From an uncultured Collinsella sp. (lineage in GTDB: Bacteria; Actinomycetota; Coriobacteriia; Coriobacteriales; Coriobacteriaceae), in NCBI GenBank assembly GCA_900541665.1, contig UQKV01000039.1:1-20897 (forward strand): a DNA stretch of 20,897 nt, read 5' to 3'. The notes below the pieces were generated by a model. It worked only from the letters and a program-made list of their open reading frames with translations. It searched no databases and was not told the DNA's origin. Below are positions 1-8,805 of the stretch, piece after piece; within the stretch, counting starts at the first letter, position 1; each line of letters opens with the position of its first letter. The translations under genes and the position numbers were made by a program.

Positions 1-117
1 GCAGACCTCACCGACTCGTTCTACTTCATCGAGGCCGGCACGCTCGTGGAAAAGATCAAGTCGTCCTCGCAGACGCTCAAGCAGGAATACCTCGATACAT
101 ACGAGCGAGGTGAATGA
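1..117 (+). CDS. C-terminal end of an unidentified protein, possibly an ABC-transporter ATPase
   Basis: Frame 1 is open from the window edge to a TGA at 115-117 and gives 38 residues beginning ADLTDSFYFIEAGTLVEKIK. The gene starts outside the window. The segment ADLTDSFYFIEAGTLVE resembles the end of ABC-transporter ATPases, where a stretch of the form 'aDrvyfIedGrlve' follows the H-loop, but no Walker or signature motif is inside the window, so this is only a suggestion. The next gene begins 1 nt after this stop and its Shine-Dalgarno lies inside this gene's last codons. The two are therefore almost certainly co-transcribed and translationally linked. If the ATPase guess is right, it may serve export of, or self-protection from, the secreted peptide encoded next. 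Confidence 0.5.
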   Translation, partial: ADLTDSFYFIEAGTLVEKIKSSSQTLKQEYLDTYERGE

Positions 118-118
118 C

Positions 119-463
119 ATGAAACTATTTGAACAGCTGAAGTCCAATGCGTCGCGCATGGCTGTCTACGCCATCCTCGTGGCAACGGCTTTATGCGGAA
201 TCGCGGCACCCGTCTATGCGCTCAACGGGGAGAAAGGCGATGTCGAACCCGCGTACATGGCTTCGACGGTTAAGGACCGGTACAAAGCCTTCTCTGGAGA
301 CACGTTTTACGTAGCAGAGTACGACACGACCTACCGTCAGCTTCGCTACAACAAGGGCTACGACTATCTAGGCGCAGAGGCAATCAGCTATACGTCGGGT
401 TGGTACCGCTCCAACTATGGACACATAACCCAGTTCAAGTGTAACTACCGTGTGTACAACTAA
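119..463 (+). CDS. small secreted tyrosine-rich peptide, function unknown
   Basis: A 114-residue protein with a clear Sec-type signal peptide: a charged N-terminus (MKLFEQLKSNASR), a hydrophobic core at about residues 15-30 and a likely cleavage after PVYA at residue 34. The predicted mature part is 80 residues with 13 tyrosines, two tryptophan/phenylalanine-containing Gly/Ser stretches and one cysteine near the C-terminus. The ATG at 119 is chosen because GAGGTGA at 107-113 sits 5 nt upstream; a GTG at 110 in the same frame would place the start within that ribosome binding site. It follows a possible ABC-ATPase tail by 1 nt and ends in a strong terminator, so it is the last gene of its operon. 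The size, leader and aromatic content are reminiscent of secreted bacteriocins such as the lactococcin 972 group, but I cannot align it convincingly to that family. No function is assigned. Confidence 0.75.
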   Translation: MKLFEQLKSNASRMAVYAILVATALCGIAAPVYALNGEKGDVEPAYMASTVKDRYKAFSGDTFYVAEYDTTYRQLRYNKGYDYLGAEAISYTSGWYRSNYGHITQFKCNYRVYN

Positions 464-478
464 AGCAACCGGCCGGGA

Positions 479-512
479 CGAGGGGTGACGCAAAAGCGTG
501 CCCCTCGTTTTT
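479..512 (+). terminator. intrinsic terminator after the secreted-peptide gene
   Basis: CGAGGGG-tga-CGC pairs with GCG-tg-CCCCTCG around an AAAA loop and is followed by TTTTT (508-512). It starts 15 nt after the stop codon at 463. Confidence 0.85.
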
Positions 513-521
513 AACCATGTC

Positions 522-540
522 AACTGAACCTAGTTCAGTT
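522..540. repeat. perfect 8-3-8 inverted repeat, possible operator
   Basis: AACTGAAC (522-529), spacer CTA, GTTCAGTT (533-540) form a perfect dyad without a T-tract. It lies just after the terminator at 479-512 and well upstream of rpmE. Its size and symmetry suit the site of a dimeric repressor, but I see no promoter boxes that would define which gene it controls. Confidence 0.5.
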
Positions 541-603
541 TGGTTGATTTCCGATCTCAGCCGAACACATTGAGCGGAAAGGCCGTTCCCGCAGTCAGTC
601 GAA

Positions 604-645
604 CGTCCCCGGGGCCCTTCTCAGGCCCCGGGGACGGCATTTTCC
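604..645 (+). terminator. very GC-rich 13-bp hairpin followed by TTTT, orphan terminator or leader element
   Basis: CGTCCCCGGGGCC (604-616) pairs perfectly with GGCCCCGGGGACG (624-636) around the loop CTTCTCA; GCATTTTCCC follows. The shape is that of an intrinsic terminator with a short, delayed T-run. No gene lies between the previous terminator at 479-512 and this hairpin. It could be a second-line terminator protecting rpmE, or could end a short untranslated transcript. The sequence between 641 and 716 shows nothing else I can name. Confidence 0.5.
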
Positions 646-716
646 CAGTTGAAGGAACGGTGGAGATGTGTTTCGATGGGTCAGATTCGTGTCGTTCCGA
701 AAAGACCGTGAACCTT

Positions 717-745
717 TTGTGGGACACGCGGCGCCGTGGTACCAT
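717..745 (+). promoter_or_regulatory. putative sigma-70 promoter of rpmE
   Basis: TTGTGG (717-722), a 17-bp spacer and TACCAT (740-745). The -35 box matches the consensus at three positions only. Transcription would begin near 752, just ahead of the structured rpmE leader, which supports the placement. Confidence 0.45.
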
Positions 746-758
746 AGCCAAGTTTGTT

Positions 759-822
759 GTCTTGGTCGGAAACCAAGACGCCTTATGCGCTGATCGGTAA
801 CCAGCGCCTGACCAATAAGGAG
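759..822 (+). promoter_or_regulatory. structured rpmE mRNA leader that pairs with the Shine-Dalgarno (L31 autoregulation candidate)
   Basis: Two stem-loops precede rpmE. The first is GTCTTGGT (759-766) with ACCAAGAC (772-779). The second is composite: outer stem CCTTAT (781-786) with ATAAGG (815-820), enclosing GCGCTG (787-792) with CAGCGC (802-807). The outer stem takes up most of the AAGGAG ribosome binding site at 817-822, so folding would block initiation at the ATG at 830. Ribosomal protein genes, including L31 genes in several bacterial groups, are known to use such leaders for feedback by the free protein. That L31 binds here is inference; the complementarity is seen directly. Confidence 0.7.
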
Positions 823-829
823 TCCTACC

Positions 830-1255
830 ATGAAGCAGGGTATCCATCCCCAGTATGTCGAGTGCACGGTGACGTGCTCCTGCGGCAACACCTTCAAGAC
901 GCACGCTACCGTGTCCGAGATGAAGGTCGAGCTTTGCAACGAGTGCCACCCGTTCTACACCGGCCAGCAGAAGTTCGTCGACACCGGTGGACGCGTCCAG
1001 CGCTTCGCCGACAAGTTCGGTGGCGCCGCTGCCGCCCAGCTCAAGAAGGCTGAGGAGGCCAAGGCTGCCAAGGCCGCCAAGGCTGCTGAGGCCGAGGCCG
1101 CTCGCAAGTCCGCCGCTGAGGCTAAGGCTGCCGAGAAGGCTAAGCGTGCCGCTAAGTTTGCCGAGGAGGCTGCCAAGCAGGCCGCCGAGGCTCCCGCAGA
1201 GGCTCCCGTCGAGGAGGCCGCTGCCGAGGCCGAGACCACCGAGGCCGCTGAGTAA
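830..1255 (+). CDS. rpmE: ribosomal protein L31 with a long Ala/Glu/Lys-rich C-terminal extension
   Basis: A 141-residue protein. Residues 1-64 are a complete bacterial L31: MKQGIHPQY start, zinc-type cysteines at 16, 18, 36 and 39 (C-x-C ... C-x-x-C), HPFYTG at 40-45 and GGRVQRF at 53-59. L31 joins the central protuberance of the 50S subunit and the bridge to the 30S; the four cysteines make this the zinc-containing C+ type. The family is usually about 70 residues, so residues 65-141 are an addition of about 77 residues made almost only of Ala, Glu and Lys, with Pro near the end, predicted to be helical and charged. The start is fixed by AAGGAG at 817-822. The gene has its own leader and terminator and appears monocistronic. 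The core identity is certain; the role of the tail is unknown. Confidence 0.96.
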   Translation: MKQGIHPQYVECTVTCSCGNTFKTHATVSEMKVELCNECHPFYTGQQKFVDTGGRVQRFADKFGGAAAAQLKKAEEAKAAKAAKAAEAEAARKSAAEAKAAEKAKRAAKFAEEAAKQAAEAPAEAPVEEAAAEAETTEAAE

Positions 1256-1290
1256 ATAGCTCGCCGCGGAATCGCTCGCATTCATGGCAT

Positions 1291-1331
1291 AAGGGCCGTG
1301 CATCCGTTTGGGTGCGCGGCCCTTTTCTTTT
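1291..1331 (+). terminator. intrinsic terminator of rpmE
   Basis: AAGGGCCG (1291-1298) pairs with CGGCCCTT (1317-1324) and the stem continues inward through TGCA/TGCG and TCC/GGG to a GTTT loop; a T-rich tail follows (1323-1332). Eighteen central bases (1300-1317) recur exactly at 5680-5697 in the hairpin upstream of the YitT gene. Confidence 0.9.
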
Positions 1332-1333
1332 TA

Positions 1334-1400
1334 TTGGTGCAAACGAACCTGTCCCCATGGCACCAAATTGGTGCGAAGGGGACAGGTTCGTTTGCACCAA
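1334..1400. repeat. 67-bp REP-like palindrome with 23-bp perfect arms
   Basis: Left arm 1334-1356 (from TTGGTGCAAACG to TGTCCCC) is the exact reverse complement of 1378-1400. Between them lies a second small dyad, GCACCAA (1360-1366) and TTGGTGC (1368-1374), so the TTGGTGC motif occurs at both the outer tips and the centre. The arms carry AACCTGTCCC, which also forms the core of the 31-nt repeats at 1437 and 13562. It lies outside genes, after the rpmE terminator. The form fits a REP or small fold-back element of the kind mobilised by a separately encoded transposase; no transposase is nearby. Confidence 0.85.
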
Positions 1401-1436
1401 ATGGCAGAAAGGCAGCGTTTGCTCAGATAAAATTTG

Positions 1437-1467
1437 CCAAAATTAACCTGTCCCATTGTGGCAGGTT
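1437..1467 (+). repeat. 31-nt dispersed repeat, copy A
   Basis: CCAAAATTAACCTGTCCC, five variable bases, then GGCAGGTT. AACCTG (1445-1450) pairs with CAGGTT (1462-1467), forming a short hairpin. It matches copy B at 13562-13592 at 28 of 31 positions, the differences lying mainly in the loop. It shares AACCTGTCCC with the palindrome at 1334-1400. Confidence 0.75.
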
Positions 1468-1529
1468 GGTCGTAGTTATTACGTGGCGGTCGAGGTCGAC
1501 CGTATAGGCCGCGCCTTGTTTGGCTAAAG

Positions 1530-1535
1530 TACAAT
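1530..1535 (+). promoter_or_regulatory. putative -10 box for secA-prfB
   Basis: TACAAT, 62 nt upstream of the secA ATG. No hexamer resembling TTGACA lies 16-18 bp upstream, so the promoter is proposed from the -10 alone. The rest of 1468-1590 shows no other structure I can name. Confidence 0.35.
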
Positions 1536-1596
1536 CATCTGTGTTTAACTCGTCCGCAGCTGCACGGCGTGGGCGATGGCCAAAAAGGAAAACCAC

Positions 1597-4403
<2,807 letters not shown>

Positions 4404-4404
<1 letters not shown>

Positions 4405-5552
4405 TGGCTGAGGCTTTAGAGGTAACGCCCGCCGAGCTGGACGCGTTTGCGGACCGGCTCGGCGAGGTCGAGTCGTATCTCCACTTGGACGAGAAGCGTA
4501 CCCGCGTAACGGAGCTCGAGGCCAAAAGCGTCGCCCCGGGCTTTTGGGACGACGCCGACGCCGCTCGTGCCACCATGGAGGAGATCGCTCGCACCAAGGA
4601 AGATATCGCTGCCGTGGACACCGCGCGCGGCGAGCTTTCCGATGCCCGCGCCGCGCTGGAGCTTGCCGAAGAGATGGGGGATGACCCCGACGCCGCCGCA
4701 TTGCGCGAGGAGGCTGCCGCTACGGCAGAACGCCTGGCCCGCGCTATCGACGAGCTTGAGCTTTCGAGCTGGTTTACCGGTGAGTTCGATCACGGCGATG
4801 CTATTGTGACCATCAAGCCCGGACAGGGTGGTCTGGAGGCCCAGGACTGGACCTTCATGCTCTTTAAGATGTACATGAAGTACTGCCAGCGTCGCGGCTG
4901 GAAGGTCACCATCAACGACTGTCCCGCGGCCGAGGTCATCGGCATCGACCGCGCGACCTTTACCGTCGAGGGCAAGGACGCATTTGGCATGCTGCGCGCC
5001 GAGGCCGGCGTCCACCGCTTGGTTCGCATTAGCCCCACCGACGACAAGAAGCGCCGCCAGACCACGTTTGCCGGCGTCGAGGTCATCCCCGTGCTACCCG
5101 ATGATATCGACATCGAAATCAGTCCCGATGACATCCGCGTGGACGTGTACCACGCGAGCGGCCCGGGCGGTCAGGGCGTTAACACCACCGACTCCGCCGT
5201 GCGCGTGACGCATTTCCCCAGCGGCATTGTGGTCACCTGCCAAAACGAGCGCAGCCAGATCCAGAACAAGGCCGCGTGCATGCAGATTCTCAAGGCTCGT
5301 CTGTACGAGATTGAGCTCGAAAAGCGCGCCGAGGCCCTGGATGAGATTCGCGGACCCAAGACCACGATCGGTTTTGGCAACCAGATTCGCAGCTACGTGC
5401 TCTACCCGTACCAGATGGTCAAGGACCTACGCACGGGCGTGGAGACCAGCAATGTCGAGGCAGTTCTTGACGATGGCGACCTGGACCCGTTTGTTATTGG
5501 CTACCATCGCTGGGCGACCGGCAACGCCGATGCAGAAGGCTCGGAGGTCTAA
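4404..5552 (+). CDS. prfB: peptide chain release factor 2
   Basis: A 382-residue class I release factor that terminates translation at UGA and UAA. Residues 1-120 form the coiled N-terminal domain; the catalytic loop GPGGQGVN carries GGQ at 255-257. It is RF2 rather than RF1 by overall sequence (GFWDDADAA, AGVHRLVRIS, FGNQIRSYVLYPYQMVKDLRT). The reading frame is continuous, so the +1 programmed frameshift that autoregulates many prfB genes is absent. The codon-reading tripeptide, SPF in most RF2, reads SPT at 210-212 (AGC CCC ACC, 5031-5039), combining the RF2 serine with the threonine of the RF1 PxT motif. It starts inside the secA stop codon. Such coupling with secA is seen in actinobacteria. 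Identity is certain; the meaning of SPT is open. Confidence 0.97.
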
Positions 5553-5611
5553 AATATCGTGGCTTCAAGCCGATGCCAAGCCCAACGGTTGGACGGGTTT
5601 GTATCCAGAAT

Positions 5612-5635
5612 AAACCCTGCGCAGGGGTGGTTTTT
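5612..5635 (+). terminator. probable terminator after prfB
   Basis: The palindromic core CCCTGCGCAGGG (5615-5626) is flanked by AA and GTGG and followed by TTTTT (5631-5635). The stem is short with a four-base loop and a bulge, so it is weaker than the other terminators in the window. Confidence 0.5.
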
Positions 5636-5676
5636 GTTCGGCGAATCGGTAGAATCGAATACAAGAAGAAGTTCGA

Positions 5677-5703
5677 AGCGCATCCGTTTGGGTGCGCTTT
5701 TTT
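5677..5703 (+). terminator. strong terminator-like hairpin abutting the YitT gene ribosome binding site
   Basis: AGCGCATCC (5677-5685) pairs with GGGTGCGCT (5690-5698) around GTTT, followed by six T (5698-5703). The Shine-Dalgarno GAGGGAGG of the next gene begins at 5704, with no room for a promoter between. Any transcript of that gene must therefore read through this hairpin, so it is either a leaky terminator for prfB or a leader attenuator. A candidate -10 box TAGAAT lies at 5650-5655, upstream of it. Confidence 0.8.
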
Positions 5704-5715
5704 GAGGGAGGCAGC

Positions 5716-6606
5716 ATGGCATATCGTCTGGACATCAAGCGCATTCTTTCGATGAACTTTTTTCACGACCTGCCCCAGATTATGTTGGGGTGCGCTCTGG
5801 CCGCTATTGCGACCGACCTGTTTTTGATCCCCAACGGCCTTGCTGCCGGTGGCGTTACGGGCCTTGCCACCATTATCCAGGCGGTCGGTGCATCGCGCGG
5901 CCTATCGCTTCCCGTTGGTATTCAGACGATCGTGATGAACGCCTTGCTGTTGTTGGTCGTTATGCGCGAGGGCGGCATGTTCTACGTGGTGCAGACCGCG
6001 ACGGGCTTTGTGCTGCTGGGCTTCTTTACCGATCTGTTCGCCCCGTTTGTAGCACCTCTGGCGGATGCGGACCTGATGCTTCCCGCTATGTGGGGCGGCA
6101 TTATTACGGGCATCGGTTACGGCATGGTGTTGCGCGCCGGCGCCAACACCGGCGGCTCGGACACGATTGGCCAAATCATCTCGCGTAACACCTCGCTGCC
6201 GGTGGGCTCGACCGTCATGGCGATCGATGTTGCCGTATGCGCGCTGTCGGCTCCGGTCTTTTCAATCGAAAACGCACTATATGCAGGCCTTTCGATGGTC
6301 ATTAGCGGCTACGTGATCGATGCCGTGGTCGATGGTGGCAACAAGCGCCGTATGGTACTCATCATCTCGGACAAGTTCCCTGATATTGCTGCCGATATCA
6401 TGTATGGCCTGGGTCGTGGTTGTACCAAGTTTAAGGCGACTGGCATGTATTCGGGTGCCGAGAAGCCGGTGATTATGGTCATCGTGAGCCGTCGAGAGCT
6501 CAATACCCTCAAGACGATCGTGCGCGAGCGCGATCCTCACGCCATTGTGACGGTCGCTGACGTTACGGAAGCCTTCGGCGAGGGATTCAAGGACATTAGC
6601 GCGTAG
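5716..6606 (+). CDS. YitT family membrane protein (DUF161 plus DUF2179)
   Basis: A 296-residue protein. The N-terminal two thirds hold five or six hydrophobic segments (about residues 18-40, 47-67, 75-92, 99-120, 126-150 and 165-200) with the YitT hallmarks IPNGLAAGGVTGLATI and GANTGGSDTIGQII. The last about 85 residues, from KRRMVLIISDKFPDIAADI to the end, are a soluble domain of the DUF2179 type with GVxATGMYSGxEKPVI-like sequence (KATGMYSGAEKPVIMVIVSRREL). YitT proteins are widespread, integral in the inner membrane and of uncertain transport function. The ATG at 5716 is chosen on GAGGGAGG (5704-5711); an upstream GTG at 5692 falls inside the terminator hairpin. No gene partner is evident: it stands alone between prfB and transketolase. 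Confidence 0.92.
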   Translation: MAYRLDIKRILSMNFFHDLPQIMLGCALAAIATDLFLIPNGLAAGGVTGLATIIQAVGASRGLSLPVGIQTIVMNALLLLVVMREGGMFYVVQTATGFVLLGFFTDLFAPFVAPLADADLMLPAMWGGIITGIGYGMVLRAGANTGGSDTIGQIISRNTSLPVGSTVMAIDVAVCALSAPVFSIENALYAGLSMVISGYVIDAVVDGGNKRRMVLIISDKFPDIAADIMYGLGRGCTKFKATGMYSGAEKPVIMVIVSRRELNTLKTIVRERDPHAIVTVADVTEAFGEGFKDISA

Positions 6607-6813
6607 GGGCGACCGCGTTCCATCCAAAAGACGTTCACATTGATAAACCGTTTCATCAGCGGTTCTGCCTGCTAAATTGTTCAAATAATGATAAAAACTC
6701 TGGTAAAGCCATCAGTTTCCAGCATAATGAATGACGTACGTGCATTGCGGCTGTGTTGGGATTACCTTCGGTGCCGTGCGCATTTTGTCTAATGAGGATG
6801 AAAGGAAGGCACA
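6607..6813 (+). other. intergenic region upstream of the transketolase genes
   Basis: A 207-nt stretch, distinctly AT-rich between 6635 and 6730. CATAAT (6723-6728) with CTGGTA 17 bp upstream (6700-6705) is a weak promoter candidate. AACCG/CGGTT (6646-6650 and 6660-6664) could form a small hairpin but lacks a T-tract, so I see no convincing terminator for the YitT gene. AAAGGAAGG at 6800-6810 is the ribosome binding site of the next gene. Confidence 0.4.
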
Positions 6814-7644
6814 ATGAGCGACGAAGAGCTCAAAAAGGTTGCCAACGAGGTAAGGAAGGGCATCGTCACCGGCGTGCACGCTGCCAAGTCCGGCCATCCG
6901 GGCGGTTCGCTCGGCGCTGCCGACATCATGACCTATCTGTACTTTGAGGAAATGAACGTCGACCCGGCCGATCCCCGCAAGGCCGACCGCGATCGCTTTG
7001 TGCTCTCCAAGGGCCATTGCGCTCCGGGTCTGTACGCCGTGCTCGCCGAGCGCGGATTCTTCCCCAAGGAGGATCTCGAGACGCTGCGCCACATCGGCAG
7101 TCACCTGCAGGGCCATCCCAACATGAACGACACTCCGGGCGTCGATATGTCCACCGGCTCGCTGGGCCAGGGCATCTCCGCCGCCGTGGGCATGGCGGTT
7201 GCCGCCAAGCACTGGGGCGACGACTATCGCACCTACGCCCTGCTGGGTGATGGCGAGAGCGAGGAGGGCCAGGTCTGGGAGGCGGCCATGTTTGCCGGCA
7301 ACCAGCAGCTCGATAACCTCTGCGTGATCGTCGACCACAACGGCCTGCAGATCGACGGCCCCGTCGAGGAGGTCAACGACCCTATGCCGCTGGCAGACAA
7401 GTTCCGTGCTTTTAAGTTCCACGTGGTGGAGCTCGCCGATGGCAACGACTTCGACCAGATCCGCGCCGCCTTTGCCGAGGCCCGCGCCACCAAGGGTCAG
7501 CCGACCGCCATTATCGCCGAGACCACGAAGGGCAAGGGCGTCTCCTTTATGGAGAACCAGGTGGGTTGGCACGGTAAGGCCCCCAACGATGAACAGTTTG
7601 AGCAGGCCATGGCAGAGCTCACGGCCGCCGGAGAGGAGCTCTAG
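6814..7644 (+). CDS. transketolase, N-terminal (thiamine-diphosphate binding) subunit
   Basis: A 276-residue protein equal to the first half of a transketolase. It contains SGHPGGSLGAADIMTYLYF (26-44), FVLSKGHCAPGLYA (62-75), TGSLGQGIS (114-122) and the ThDP/metal motif GDGESEEGQVWEA from 145 with VDHNG near 173-177. Transketolase moves two-carbon units between sugars in the pentose phosphate pathway. The remaining pyrimidine-binding half is the next gene, 1 nt downstream, so this is a natural two-subunit enzyme of the kind found in many actinobacteria, clostridia and archaea, not a frameshifted single gene: the second half has its own Shine-Dalgarno and ATG. Strong start signal: AAAGGAAGG before ATG. 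Confidence 0.95.
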   Translation: MSDEELKKVANEVRKGIVTGVHAAKSGHPGGSLGAADIMTYLYFEEMNVDPADPRKADRDRFVLSKGHCAPGLYAVLAERGFFPKEDLETLRHIGSHLQGHPNMNDTPGVDMSTGSLGQGISAAVGMAVAAKHWGDDYRTYALLGDGESEEGQVWEAAMFAGNQQLDNLCVIVDHNGLQIDGPVEEVNDPMPLADKFRAFKFHVVELADGNDFDQIRAAFAEARATKGQPTAIIAETTKGKGVSFMENQVGWHGKAPNDEQFEQAMAELTAAGEEL

Positions 7645-7645
7645 G

Positions 7646-8587
7646 ATGGCAGACGTCAAGAAAATCGCCACGCGCGTAAGCTACGGCGAGGCCCTCGTCG
7701 AGCTCGCCAACGAGCACGATGACTTTGTGGTCCTCGACGCCGACCTGGCCGCCGCCACGCAGACCGGCAAGTTTAAGGCCGCCTGCCCCGACCGCTTCTT
7801 CGATGTGGGCATCGCCGAGAGCAACCTGATGGGTGTTGCCGCTGGTATCGCGACCACCGGCCGCGTCGCCTTCGCGAGCAGCTTTGCCATGTTTGCCGCC
7901 GGCCGCGCCTTTGAGCAGGTCCGCAACTCCATCGGCTACCCGCACCTTAACGTTAAGATCGGTGCCACGCACGCCGGTATCTCGGTGGGCGAGGATGGCG
8001 CCACGCACCAGTGCTGCGAGGATATCGCCCTGATGCGCGTCATCCCCGGCATGACCGTGATCGTTCCCGCCGACGATGTGGAGGCCCGTGCCGTGACGCG
8101 CGCCGCCTACGAGTGCGACGGCCCCGTGTACATGCGCTTCGCCCGTTTGGCCTCGCCGGTTATCAACGACCCCGAGACCTACAAGTTCGAGGTGGGCAAG
8201 GGCATTGTCATGCGCGAGGGCGCCGATGTGACCATCATCGCCTGCGGCCTGATGGTCGGCGAGGCTCTCGAGGCCGCCGAGCAGCTCGCTGCCGAGGGCA
8301 TCGACGCCGAGGTCATCAACATGCACACCATCAAGCCCATCGATGCTGACCTGATCGTCAAGAGCGCCACCAAGACCGGCCACGTCGTGACCGTCGAGGA
8401 GCACTCTGTGATCGGTGGCCTGGGTAGCGCCGTTGCCGACGTCCTGTGCGAGCAGTGCCCGACGCCGCTCAAGAAGATCGGCGTCAACGACACCTTCGGC
8501 GAGTCCGGCCCGGGTGCCGAGCTCCTGCACAAGTACGGCCTGGACGCGGCCAACATCGTGGCGACCACCAAGGAGTTCTTGGCCTAG
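7646..8587 (+). CDS. transketolase, C-terminal (pyrimidine-binding) subunit
   Basis: A 313-residue partner of the preceding gene. It opens MADVKKIATRVSYGEALVELA and carries DADLAAATQTGKF, the catalytic-glutamate segment FFDVGIAESNLMGVAAGIA, FAMFAAGRAFEQVRNSI, THAGISVGEDGATHQ and a C-terminal transketolase domain (TIIACGLMVGEALEAAEQLAAEGIDAEVINMHTIKP-type sequence). It supplies the pyrimidine-side ThDP contacts, so both subunits are needed for activity. Its ATG at 7646 follows the upstream stop by 1 nt, with GAGAGGAG at 7631-7638 as ribosome binding site inside the upstream gene, implying coupled translation at a fixed ratio. Codons upstream of 7646 in this frame are a shadow of the first gene. 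The transcription unit ends at the strong terminator at 8634. Confidence 0.95.
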   Translation: MADVKKIATRVSYGEALVELANEHDDFVVLDADLAAATQTGKFKAACPDRFFDVGIAESNLMGVAAGIATTGRVAFASSFAMFAAGRAFEQVRNSIGYPHLNVKIGATHAGISVGEDGATHQCCEDIALMRVIPGMTVIVPADDVEARAVTRAAYECDGPVYMRFARLASPVINDPETYKFEVGKGIVMREGADVTIIACGLMVGEALEAAEQLAAEGIDAEVINMHTIKPIDADLIVKSATKTGHVVTVEEHSVIGGLGSAVADVLCEQCPTPLKKIGVNDTFGESGPGAELLHKYGLDAANIVATTKEFLA

Positions 8588-8633
8588 GACAAGACGAGGC
8601 AAAGCATCGCCTCAGCAACCGTATGCAATCCAT

Positions 8634-8671
8634 AACAGGGGCGTCCTCAAAGAGGACGCCCCTGTTTTATT
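8634..8671 (+). terminator. strong intrinsic terminator after the transketolase genes
   Basis: A perfect 15-bp stem, 8634-8648 with 8652-8666 (core CAGGGGCGTCCTC and its complement), around an AAA loop, ending in TTTTATTT. Confidence 0.95.
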
Positions 8672-8805
8672 TCAGTTAAATCAGAACCGCACCAAGCGAA
8701 GCTTTCTCCGGGAAGAGAGCCCGGTACAGCAAAGTGCAATTCAGACCCTCCCAACTTTGTGTGCACGGCATCTCAAGTTGGTGCGTCGGCCCCATAGTAG
8801 CCGCA
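8672..8805. other. unassigned intergenic segment with several small stem-loops
   Basis: Two modest hairpins are visible: CCGGG (8708-8712) with CCCGG (8720-8724), and CCAACTT (8751-8757) with AAGTTGG (8775-8781). No credible coding frame or promoter is seen. Together with the fold-back element that follows, about 260 nt here are structured and unexplained. Confidence 0.4.

Noticed and set aside
557..1303. A 248-codon Gly/Leu/Ser-rich frame opposite rpmE.
   Set aside because: It is the complement of the Ala/Glu/Lys tail of L31, which explains its composition.
1334..1400. The palindrome as a transcription terminator.
   Set aside because: It has no T-tract, is much longer than needed, and a proper terminator already lies at 1291-1331.
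6814..8587. Transketolase broken by a frameshift or stop.
   Set aside because: The second half has its own ribosome binding site and ATG, and two-subunit transketolases are well known.
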